The notes under the pieces: generated by a model
Databases searched by the model: none
Seen by the model: only the letters and a program-made list of their open reading frames with translations
What the model was told of the DNA's origin: nothing
Position numbers and translations under genes: made by a program
DNA from: Clostridiales bacterium
GTDB taxonomy: Bacteria; Bacillota; Clostridia; Saccharofermentanales; DTU023
DNA length: 64,000 bases
Reading direction: 5' to 3'
Assembly: GCA_004556455.1 (NCBI GenBank)
Contig: SFGY01000007.1
Location: forward strand, 1-64,000
In this document: positions 37,058 to 44,490 of the stretch, in pieces
Layout: each line of letters opens with the position of its first letter
How positions within the stretch are numbered: the stretch's first letter is position 1

Positions 37058-37528
37058 CTACTTGTGATAAGGCTCGTTTCGCAGAATTCTGAACGCGCGA
37101 TAGAGCTGCTCCAGAAGAATAAGACGGCTCATGAGGTGGGTAAACGTCAGCCGCGACAAGGACCAGCGCTGATCAGCCCGCTCAAGGAGACGCGGGGCGA
37201 GGCCATTCGATCCGCCGATAAGAAAGCAGATACGGCTGCCTCCTTTGGTAAAAGCGGCATCGAGATGACGCGCGAATTCCTCCGAAGATGCCATCTCCCC
37301 TTCTATGGCCAGAGCGATCAGCAATGCATGAGCAGGGATTTGTTTTTCCAGTCGCTCGGCTTCCTGCTCTCTGGCTTCAGAAGGGCCCAGAGAATCCGGC
37401 GCATCAGCGACTTCGCGCAGCTCGATCTGGGCATAGGGCGTAAGGCGCTTCATATATTCAGCGCAAGCTTCACGGAGCCACTTCTCTTTAAGTTTTCCTG
37501 CGCAGACAATACTGATTTCCAAAGGCAT
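37058..37528 (-). CDS. rlmH: 23S rRNA (pseudouridine-1915-N3)-methyltransferase RlmH
   Basis: A 156-aa SPOUT methyltransferase acting on helix 69 of the 70S ribosome. ISIVCAGKLKEKWL at the N-terminus, FLIGGSNGLAP (cofactor knot) and LTFTHLMSRLILLEQLYRAF with the C-terminal YHK are diagnostic. The ATG at 37528 has GGGAG upstream and lies 22 bp after walJ. The longer open frame upstream overlaps walJ and is not real. RlmH near walJ is a common Bacillota arrangement. Confidence 0.95.
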   Translation of the reverse strand: MPLEISIVCAGKLKEKWLREACAEYMKRLTPYAQIELREVADAPDSLGPSEAREQEAERLEKQIPAHALLIALAIEGEMASSEEFARHLDAAFTKGGSRICFLIGGSNGLAPRLLERADQRWSLSRLTFTHLMSRLILLEQLYRAFRILRNEPYHK

Positions 37529-37550
37529 TCGTTCTCTCCCGCTCCGATCC

Positions 37551-38360
37551 TCAATCCAGCTGCACAGGCTCTGAAGCCTTGTAGCGCCGCGAAACGTCCA
37601 GGCGATAATCACGATCCTCAAGAGCGCCGACAGCTTCCAGACCCTGTCGCACCACCAGACGCGCCATATCCGGATAATTGTTTTCCCGGGAGAGATGAGA
37701 GAGCATGAACTGCTCCGTCCCTCCCTGAATGAGATCGGCGCAAACCCGCGCACAATCCTCGTTGGAGAGATGTCCACGCTCTCCACGGATGCGCGCTTTC
37801 AAGGCGGCGGGGTAAGGGCCGCCGGCGAGCAGCTGCGGCTCGAAATTCGCTTCAATATAAACCAGACGTGAGCCTCTGAGGTGACTCATGATGTGCTCCT
37901 GCATGATACCCAGATCCGTACATATCGCTACCTTGCCTTGCTCGTTTTCGAGCGTATAGGCCATGGGATCCGCTGCATCGTGTGAAGTGCGAAAGGGCGT
38001 GATATGGAAGCCGCCGAGTTCGAAGGCTTCTTCGGGATATATCAGATGGATCAGGTTTAAATCCACCTTGCCCAGGCTTTGGGCAGCCGCCTCAAAGGTT
38101 TTGCGGTTCATATAAACCGGCAGCTTGTAACGGCGCATAATGACCCCAAGGCCGGCGATGTGGTCGCGATGCTCGTGGGTGACGAGAATGCCGTTGATCG
38201 TGTGAATCAGATCTTCGGGAAAAGAAATCTCCTGCAGAGCCGATACGAAGCTCCGGCCATTGATGCCCAGATCCACAAGCACACGGCCATCAGGGCTGCA
38301 AAAAAGTGTGGAGTTGCCACTCGAACCGGAACGCAGGGCACAGCAGGAAAGTCCACTCAT
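37551..38360 (-). CDS. walJ: Metallo-beta-lactamase-fold hydrolase WalJ (YycJ)
   Basis: A 269-aa metal-dependent hydrolase, possibly a 5'-exonuclease-like enzyme linked to DNA replication and cell division control. The metal site THEHRDHIAG and the flanking LRSGSSGNS and TSHDAADP motifs are clear. WalJ usually travels with WalRK, as here, with murA inserted between. Three bases separate it from murA, so it depends on coupled translation. Confidence 0.9.
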   Translation of the reverse strand: MSGLSCCALRSGSSGNSTLFCSPDGRVLVDLGINGRSFVSALQEISFPEDLIHTINGILVTHEHRDHIAGLGVIMRRYKLPVYMNRKTFEAAAQSLGKVDLNLIHLIYPEEAFELGGFHITPFRTSHDAADPMAYTLENEQGKVAICTDLGIMQEHIMSHLRGSRLVYIEANFEPQLLAGGPYPAALKARIRGERGHLSNEDCARVCADLIQGGTEQFMLSHLSRENNYPDMARLVVRQGLEAVGALEDRDYRLDVSRRYKASEPVQLD

Positions 38361-38363
38361 CGC

Positions 38364-39653
38364 TTACCAGACAGGCCTGACGCCCGCAGCCCCGACTTCC
38401 TCAATGTCTGCTCCGATGGCATGCAGTTTATCAAGAAAGTTCTCGTAACCACGCTGGATGGGATAAATATTCTGCACTGTCGTCTCGCCTTCGGCCATGA
38501 GGCCGGCCATCACCATCGCTGCTCCTGCGCGCAGGTCACGAGCCTCTACGGGAGCGCCGTGTAAGACGGATCCGCCCTGAACCACAGCCAGTTTACCCGA
38601 GGTGATGATGTTGGCTCCCATGAGGCGCAGGTAGCTGATGTATTGAAAGCGATTTTCATAGATATTCTCAATCATGCGCCCCGTCCCCTGAGCCTTGCAG
38701 AGCAAGGTCACAGCCTGGGGTTGGAGATCCGTGGGAAAGCCCGGGTAAGGCAGCGTCTTAAAGCTGGCCGCACGAAGCGGCACGCCTTCCGGCATCGTGC
38801 AGCGGATATAGTCGCCGCCCTCTTCGATGACAGCGCCCATTTCCTCCAGTTTGGCCGAGAGGGTCTCCATATGCTTGGGAATGATATTCTCCACGAGCAA
38901 ATCGCCGCCGGTCAGCGGGGCCATCATCATATAAGTTCCCGCCTCAATCTGATCGGGAATAATCGCATAACTGATGTTTCCGGGCAGTACAGGCCGCCCT
39001 TCAATGCGGATCACATCCGTACCGGCGCCGCGGATATTCGCACCCATCGCATTAAGAAAGTTGGCCACATCGACGATATGCGGCTCACGCGCCGCGTTGT
39101 CAATGACGGTCATCCCGGGCACGTGCACCGCCGCGAGCATGATGTTAATGGTCGCACCGACAGAAACCTGATCGAGGAAAATACCCGCCCCCTCGAGTTT
39201 ATCTGCACTCAGCGATATAATCCCATCCTGTTCCATCTCAAAATGGGCTCCCAGAGCCTCAAAACCCTTAATGTGCAGGTCAATGGGGCGAGAACCCAGA
39301 TCACAGCCACCGGGCAGATACATGCGTGCGGCATTAAAGCGGCCGAGAAAAGCGCCCAGAAGATAGTAAGAGCCACGGAATTTGCGCACAAGATCAATAC
39401 AGGCCTCATGGGTCAGGACACTGCGCGGGTCAATGCGGACCTCCCCCGGGCCGAGCATTTCCACCTCTGCGCCCAATTCGCTGCAGATACTGAGGAGCAG
39501 CTTGATGTCACTGACATCAGGAAGGTTCTCAATAACGCTGGGGCCGTCAGCCGCCATGGCTGCAGCAATAATGCCGAGAGCAGCATTTTTCGAGCCGCCG
39601 ATACGCACTTTGCCTTCCAGTCTGTTACCGCCGCGGATGATATATGAGCTCAC
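38364..39653 (-). CDS. murA: UDP-N-acetylglucosamine 1-carboxyvinyltransferase MurA
   Basis: A 429-aa enzyme making the first committed step of peptidoglycan synthesis. KNAALG with Lys22, the fosfomycin-target Cys117 in LPGGCDLGSRPIDLH, and the C-terminal QRGYENFLDKL are present, so fosfomycin sensitivity would be expected. Translation begins at GTG with AAGGAG about 9 nt upstream. Its place between walK and walJ, where Bacillus has walH and walI, ties wall synthesis directly to the WalRK operon. Confidence 0.95.
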   Translation of the reverse strand: MSSYIIRGGNRLEGKVRIGGSKNAALGIIAAAMAADGPSVIENLPDVSDIKLLLSICSELGAEVEMLGPGEVRIDPRSVLTHEACIDLVRKFRGSYYLLGAFLGRFNAARMYLPGGCDLGSRPIDLHIKGFEALGAHFEMEQDGIISLSADKLEGAGIFLDQVSVGATINIMLAAVHVPGMTVIDNAAREPHIVDVANFLNAMGANIRGAGTDVIRIEGRPVLPGNISYAIIPDQIEAGTYMMMAPLTGGDLLVENIIPKHMETLSAKLEEMGAVIEEGGDYIRCTMPEGVPLRAASFKTLPYPGFPTDLQPQAVTLLCKAQGTGRMIENIYENRFQYISYLRLMGANIITSGKLAVVQGGSVLHGAPVEARDLRAGAAMVMAGLMAEGETTVQNIYPIQRGYENFLDKLHAIGADIEEVGAAGVRPVW

Positions 39654-39679
39654 GGGTTAAGTCTCCTTCATTTTGCCAC

Positions 39680-39730
39680 AGCCCCAAAGTCCGAAACGCC
39701 AAAAAGGCGGTCTCCCCCACCTTTGGGGCT
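39680..39730 (-). ncRNA. Structured intergenic RNA element between walK and murA
   Basis: AGCCCCAAAG (39680-39689) and CTTTGGGGCT (39721-39730) form a perfect 10-bp outer stem enclosing CGCC-AAAAA-GGCG. Nearer walK a second stem, CACTGC/GCAGTG, is possible. There is no T-tail. It may be an RNA-processing or regulatory structure in the walK-murA message. No known family is recognised. Confidence 0.4.
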
Positions 39731-39796
39731 GACCTGGCCTGCGATGTCACTGCTTTATCCGGGAGGCAGTGGAGTGCCACCAGCTTGGTCTGTACC

Positions 39797-41170
39797 CTAC
39801 TCTCCCGTGCTTGTAGTTGTGGCCTTAAGCTTGTTCATCTGTTCAAGCTTAGCCAATAGTGTGTGTTTATCTTCTTCACTTAAGCTTGCCCATTTTGCCA
39901 CAATTCCGAGTCTATGGGCAAGTTCCTCGAGATCTCGGGTCGCTGCTTCAGCCAGGCGGGATCCGTCACTGCCATTATGCATGAGATCAAAGAGGGTGCT
40001 GCGCATCATCTTGGCAGCGCTGGGGAACATGACGGTAAATTCACTGCCACGGGTCAGGGTCGAGCTGACGCTGATCGTCCCCTGATGCAGCTCCACAAGT
40101 TCGCGAACAATGGCCAGGCCCAGGCCCCGTCCCCCATTATGGCGTGAACGGGAGTCGTCGACGCGATAAAAACGTTCGAAGATGTGCTTCTGATCTTCTT
40201 CTGAAATGCCACAGCCATTGTCCTTGACCTTGACATACACTTCATCCCGCAGAAAGCCAACATAGACCTGAATCTCGCCCATCTCACGTCCATATTTGAT
40301 GGCATTTGAAATCAGATTGACGACAATGCGGTCGAGCTGCGTGCGGTCGGCATAAACAGGCGGCACCTGAGACACCACGTGACAGCTCATGCGAATTTTT
40401 TTGGCCTTCGTCTGGTCCTGCATACGCTCCACAATCAGCTTGATGAGCCTGGCAAAATCCAGCGCTTCGACATGCAGGCTCCGGTTGATGCTGTTTTCAT
40501 CCAGGCTGGAAAGGAGGTAAAGATCATCGATCAGTTTCTCCATGAGAATGGAGTCATCGTAAATTTTGCTGACATCTTTTTTGATCTGGGACGGTGATTT
40601 CTCTGCAATGCCCCAGTCAATAAGCGATTCAGAGTACGATTTTATCGTGGTGAGCGGCGTCCGCAGCTCGTGGGAAACGTTGGAGACAAATTCCTTGCGC
40701 TGCCGCTCCTCGCCAAATTGGCGCGTCACATCGCGCAGCATGGCAATGTGGCTGTCGGCAGTCGATTGTTGTTCACGCACGGCAAGAACTTTAAGATAAA
40801 TCATGTTGCCGCCTTCGCGCAAAATGGCATCGGCAGCGGACTTACCGAGAAAAAGCTGTGAGCGCAGGCCATTTTCCTCACCGTAGCGATCGAGAAACTG
40901 AAGAAAATCCTGGGGGATATCTGTGAGGAGCTCATGAGCGGCATTATTCGAAATCGCCAGCTGGTCCTTATGATCGTAGTAGAGCACACCCAGATCAATG
41001 GAAGAAAGAATCATCTTCGCCTGGCCTTCCTGTCGTGTCAGGCTCTGATTTTTTTCCGCCACCTCTTGTTCCATTTGACGGCGCAGATGTTTAATTTCGT
41101 TTTTGCAGAGAAACCAGGCCAGAATGGAGACCACCACAAAACTGGCCAGAACCGCGATTACAATATCCAT
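39797..41170 (-). CDS. walK: Sensor histidine kinase WalK (minimal form)
   Basis: A 457-aa kinase partner of WalR. One N-terminal membrane helix (about residues 3-22) is followed by a coiled stretch and a PAS domain (about 50-150). HisKA has His167 in SNVSHELRTPL, and HATPase has NLISNAIKYG, DNGCGI and GRGLGLAIV. The extracellular sensing domain and HAMP found in Bacillus WalK are absent, as in streptococcal VicK. A roughly 60-residue C-terminal tail is extra. It starts 5 bp after walR. Confidence 0.9.
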   Translation of the reverse strand: MDIVIAVLASFVVVSILAWFLCKNEIKHLRRQMEQEVAEKNQSLTRQEGQAKMILSSIDLGVLYYDHKDQLAISNNAAHELLTDIPQDFLQFLDRYGEENGLRSQLFLGKSAADAILREGGNMIYLKVLAVREQQSTADSHIAMLRDVTRQFGEERQRKEFVSNVSHELRTPLTTIKSYSESLIDWGIAEKSPSQIKKDVSKIYDDSILMEKLIDDLYLLSSLDENSINRSLHVEALDFARLIKLIVERMQDQTKAKKIRMSCHVVSQVPPVYADRTQLDRIVVNLISNAIKYGREMGEIQVYVGFLRDEVYVKVKDNGCGISEEDQKHIFERFYRVDDSRSRHNGGRGLGLAIVRELVELHQGTISVSSTLTRGSEFTVMFPSAAKMMRSTLFDLMHNGSDGSRLAEAATRDLEELAHRLGIVAKWASLSEEDKHTLLAKLEQMNKLKATTTSTGE

Positions 41171-41175
41171 GCGGA

Positions 41176-41880
41176 CTAAGCCTCAGCACAATCCTTATTG
41201 AAGTAGTATCCCACTCCGCGTTTTGTCAGGAGATAGCGGTAATTGTTCTGATCAGGTTCAACCTTTTCGCGTGTGCGGCGTACAGTCACATCCACCGTGC
41301 GGACATCGCCGTAATACTCATAGCCCCAGACTTTTTCCAGCAAGGTTTCGCGAGAAAAAACCTGACCGGCATAACGGGCCAGAAAACGCAGCAATTCAAA
41401 TTCACGCAGGGTCAGGGGGAGCGGCTCGCCGCCGCGGGTCACTTCATAGGCTTCCTGATCAATGACCAGGTCACCAAAGACCAACTGGTGATCATCACTA
41501 TGATCCGATTCCGCATAATTGATGCGGCGAATTTGCGCCTTGACGCGCGCCATGACCTCACGCACACTGAAGGGCTTTGTAATGTAGTCGTCTGCACCAA
41601 GTTCCAGGCCCAGAACCTTGTCGATTTCTTCCGACTTGGCCGTCAGCATGATAATGGGAACAGAACTATGTAGGCGGACTTTACGGCAAACATCAAAGCC
41701 GTCCATCCCGGGCAGCATACAATCCAGTAAAATCAGATCAGGATTCTCATTCAGAGCCAGCTGCAGGGCCTGATGACCATCATAGGCGGCAATGACCTCG
41801 TAACCATTTCGTTCCAGATTCGCGGTCAGAATATCGACAATATTACTTTCGTCGTCGACAACTAAAACTTTTGCACCCAT
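41176..41880 (-). CDS. walR: Response regulator WalR (OmpR/PhoB family)
   Basis: A 234-aa DNA-binding regulator. The receiver has the acidic pair in VVDDES, phospho-acceptor Asp53 in LLDCMLPGMDG, and the switch residues in LTAKSEE and ITKPFS. The C-terminal winged helix includes LTLREFELLRFL and VDVTVRRTREK. AGGAGG precedes the ATG. Linkage with walK, murA and walJ supports WalR rather than PhoP. It is the first gene of the block that runs to mfd. Confidence 0.93.
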   Translation of the reverse strand: MGAKVLVVDDESNIVDILTANLERNGYEVIAAYDGHQALQLALNENPDLILLDCMLPGMDGFDVCRKVRLHSSVPIIMLTAKSEEIDKVLGLELGADDYITKPFSVREVMARVKAQIRRINYAESDHSDDHQLVFGDLVIDQEAYEVTRGGEPLPLTLREFELLRFLARYAGQVFSRETLLEKVWGYEYYGDVRTVDVTVRRTREKVEPDQNNYRYLLTKRGVGYYFNKDCAEA

Positions 41881-42086
41881 GAGCAGCCTCCTTAACTTTC
41901 CTCACTCCAATAATACTCACGCAGCTACGCAGATTCCTGAGCTTCGGTCTATCCTCATAGGCACCAGGCCTGCACAGATTACTGCCCCGGCCCCAGTGCA
42001 GACTTCTGCTCCCTGTTCAGGCTTCTGACCCCACAGAGATTCCTGCCTTCCGGGGCTTGATAAAGGCAGGCCTTAAAACTTCATCT

Positions 42087-42092
42087 ATTGTA
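42087..42092 (-). promoter_or_regulatory. Candidate extended -10 promoter of the walR operon
   Basis: On the minus strand TGTTACAAT gives a TACAAT -10 with an upstream TG, about 210 nt before walR. No good -35 is visible. The remaining walR leader (41881-42086) shows no other clear signal. Confidence 0.35.
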
Positions 42093-42160
42093 ACATAAGC
42101 CGCACAGGCTTCGCTCACTTTACTCACGGCATAAATTCAACTACAATACAAAAGCGCCTT

Positions 42161-42235
42161 GCCCCAGTGGCCTAATGGATAAGGCAGCAGTTTCCGGAGC
42201 TGCTGATACGGGTTCAATTCCTGTCTGGGGCGCCA
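42161..42235 (+). tRNA. tRNA-Arg (anticodon CCG)
   Basis: A full cloverleaf. The acceptor stem GCCCCAG pairs with CTGGGGC. The D-arm is GCC/GGC. The anticodon stem GCAGT/GCTGC encloses TTCCGGA, giving anticodon CCG. The T-arm encloses TTCAATT. The discriminator is G and CCA is encoded. It reads CGG arginine codons. Confidence 0.95.
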
Positions 42236-42238
42236 GCG

Positions 42239-42273
42239 AGGTCTCCTTACACCAGTGTAGGAGACCTTTTTTC
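42239..42273 (+). terminator. Terminator of tRNA-Arg
   Basis: AGGTCTCCT-TACAC pairs with GTGTA-GGAGACCT around a two-base loop with one bulged T, followed by a run of T. It begins four bases after the CCA end. Confidence 0.85.
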
Positions 42274-42354
42274 TTGCTTGTTTGAGCAAATCACTTTCCT
42301 GATTTTAGTTCAAACCCATGGTTTCCTGGGATTTTGGTCAAGTCGTTCAATGCA

Positions 42355-42382
42355 AGAAAAAGGACGCCCGTGAGGACGTCCT
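42355..42382 (-). terminator. Terminator of rpmB
   Basis: On the minus strand AGGACG pairs with CGTCCT over a 10-nt loop, followed by TTTTTC, about 60 nt after the rpmB stop. Confidence 0.6.
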
Positions 42383-42443
42383 GAATTTCTGCCTTAAAGC
42401 TGAGAGGCACTGCGCTAAGAGGCGCACCGCTGCGAGCTGCAGT

Positions 42444-42641
42444 TTACGCGCGTTTTACCGCACCGGAACGGAGGCAGCGAGTGCAGACATGCATCGTCTG
42501 AGGAACTCCATCGACCAGCACACGGACACGCTTGACATTGGCTTTCTGCTCCACTTTCGCGCGGCGTGAAATCTGAGAACGAGTGATGCGAATCTTTCTG
42601 CCAAAAAACATATCCTTTTCGCAAATATCACATTTGGCCAT
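42444..42641 (-). CDS. rpmB: Large ribosomal subunit protein bL28
   Basis: A 65-aa ribosomal protein. The start at 42641 (MAKCDICEK) follows a near-perfect AGGAGGTG at 8 nt; an ATG three codons earlier overlaps that site. Two CxxC pairs (CDIC near the start, CTRC near the end) mark the zinc-binding C+ form, which can be replaced under zinc limitation in some bacteria. RSGAVKRA at the end is typical of Bacillota L28. It is a single-gene unit with its own promoter and terminator. Confidence 0.96.
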   Translation of the reverse strand: MAKCDICEKDMFFGRKIRITRSQISRRAKVEQKANVKRVRVLVDGVPQTMHVCTRCLRSGAVKRA

Positions 42642-42681
42642 TATTTCCACCTCCTGTTAGTTTTTCAAATCAGCGTTCATT

Positions 42682-42710
42682 AAGATATCACAACTCAGCG
42701 AAGCGTGCAA
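42682..42710 (-). promoter_or_regulatory. Promoter of rpmB
   Basis: On the minus strand TTGCAC, a 17-bp spacer, then TATCTT with an upstream TG. It lies 41 nt before the rpmB ATG. Confidence 0.6.
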
Positions 42711-42858
42711 GTGCGATTTTGTGAACGCGGTGCTTTGCGTTTCATTTAAGCACCCTGACAAACAGACATCTGTTTCAGATGGTATTTTGCTGTTTGTGCT
42801 CAAGATGAAACTGATTCTCATAAATCTCTCTGCGATTATAGAGGATATATGGTCTCGC

Positions 42859-44376
42859 TCAGAGGATTTCCAGACTGCCCTCGCTGATGAGCTGGCCGCT
42901 GGCGCGATCAAAGAGCAGGAGGTTTTCGCCGCTGAAGCGGAAGTCGATGTCGTCGCCGATGGCGAAATCATCGGAGCCGAAGATGACGGCAGTCAGCAGG
43001 TAGGAACCGTAACGAATTTTCAGGGTATTTTCACGGCCGCTGGGCATGGATCCGTGGATTTCGCCGCGGAGGGCTTTCATTTTCAGACCCTCTTTATCCA
43101 TTTCTGCCCCATCGGCGTTTGCCTGCTGAATCCGCCCGGCTGAGTTCAAGGCAGACTTTTCTGTCTGCGCAGCCTTCTTAGAAGGCTCCAAACAGTTTTC
43201 TATTGTCGCTCTTACCTCTGTGGACTCGACGTGATGCCGCTGCTCGCGGATCATTTCCGGACGAATGCCGAGGACAAAGTCCGGAGCCTCAACTTTTTCA
43301 CCTTCTGCGAAAGCTTCGTCGTCAAGACGTTCGAGAGGATAGACAAAGGGCAAATCTTTGTTGGATTTTTCCACATAGCCTTTTTTCTGGGACCGAAGTA
43401 TCTTTTCTTTTTCTGCAGCTTCAGCGTCTGCGGCCCGCTGCTCTTCCCAGGCCATGAGGTCGAGCGGTTCCTTTGGGATAAAGCGCAGCTTTACATCATC
43501 GAAAACTTGAAGATCGATGGATTGATCGGCATTCTGAGTAAAACGACGCTGCTCGCCGTCAGTTTTTTTAACAGTCTTGTCGCTGACCGCAGACCCGTCG
43601 CTGATATTTTTTGCTTCGATAAAATTGATGGAGGGGTTGCCGACGAAGTCCGCCACAAAGAGATTGACCGGCTTGTGGTAGAGTTCCAGCGGTCTGGCGT
43701 ATTGCTGCAGGGTACCGTTATTGATTAAGGCAATTTTTGTCGCCAGCGTCATGGCTTCCATCTGGTCATGCGTGACATAAACGAAGGTCGCCCCCGTTTC
43801 AACGTGGAGGCGCTGGAGTTCGTAGCGCATTTCCAGGCGCAGCTTGGCGTCAAGGTTGGAGAGAGGCTCGTCCATGAAGAAAACGGAGGGACGCGGCGCG
43901 AGAGTTCTGGCGATAGCCACACGCTGCTGCTGACCACCGGAAAGCTCAGCCGGATAGCGCTTCATAAACATGCTGATTTTAACAATCCTGGAGACTTCTT
44001 CGACGCGCTGGTCAATCTCCTCTTTGCTCAGTTTTTTTCCGTTGACACGAATATTGCTGAGGCCAAAGGCGATGTTCTGATAAACCGTCATATTGGGCCA
44101 GAGCGCGTAATTTTGGAAGAGAAAACCGACCTGACGCTTGTTGGCACCGATATTGATGCCGGAAGCACTATCAAAGACCACGCGGTCACCGATGGTGATG
44201 CGACCCTCCGTAGGTGTTTCCAGACCCGCAATCATACGCAGCGTTGTGGTTTTTCCGCAGCCTGAAGGTCCGAGTAAGGTCACAAAAGAATTATCTTCGA
44301 TAACGAGATTCAAATGATCAATGGAGTAGAAATCTCCCCAGCGTTTCGTCACATTTTCCAGAATAATTTTCGACAT
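42859..44376 (-). CDS. ABC importer ATP-binding protein with enlarged regulatory domain (FbpC/PotA type)
   Basis: A 505-aa ATPase from the ATG at 44376 (AGGAG 7 nt upstream). The nucleotide-binding domain is regular: GPSGCGKTTT, LSGGQQQR, VFFMDEPLSNLDA and YVTHDQ. Beyond residue 245 it keeps the small-molecule transporter OB fold (VLGIRPEM near residue 390). It adds about 140 residues of charged, Lys/Glu/Ala-rich sequence in at least two inserts (around 260-370 and 400-450), compared with relatives of 350-380 aa. It is the last gene of an importer operon with the fused permease upstream. Confidence 0.87.
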   Translation of the reverse strand: MSKIILENVTKRWGDFYSIDHLNLVIEDNSFVTLLGPSGCGKTTTLRMIAGLETPTEGRITIGDRVVFDSASGINIGANKRQVGFLFQNYALWPNMTVYQNIAFGLSNIRVNGKKLSKEEIDQRVEEVSRIVKISMFMKRYPAELSGGQQQRVAIARTLAPRPSVFFMDEPLSNLDAKLRLEMRYELQRLHVETGATFVYVTHDQMEAMTLATKIALINNGTLQQYARPLELYHKPVNLFVADFVGNPSINFIEAKNISDGSAVSDKTVKKTDGEQRRFTQNADQSIDLQVFDDVKLRFIPKEPLDLMAWEEQRAADAEAAEKEKILRSQKKGYVEKSNKDLPFVYPLERLDDEAFAEGEKVEAPDFVLGIRPEMIREQRHHVESTEVRATIENCLEPSKKAAQTEKSALNSAGRIQQANADGAEMDKEGLKMKALRGEIHGSMPSGRENTLKIRYGSYLLTAVIFGSDDFAIGDDIDFRFSGENLLLFDRASGQLISEGSLEIL

Positions 44377-44490
44377 ATCCGTCTCCTGCGAATTCTTTAA
44401 CTTTGCGCCGCTTCGGGCGCTGACGACCGTGTTGCACTGCTGAGCAGAAGATATCGCCGCCGCGCCTGAGGCCACCGGCGATACTGTGGA

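Noticed and set aside
38364..39653. Fosfomycin-resistant MurA variant
   Set aside because: The active-site cysteine (Cys117) is present in the normal GGC context.
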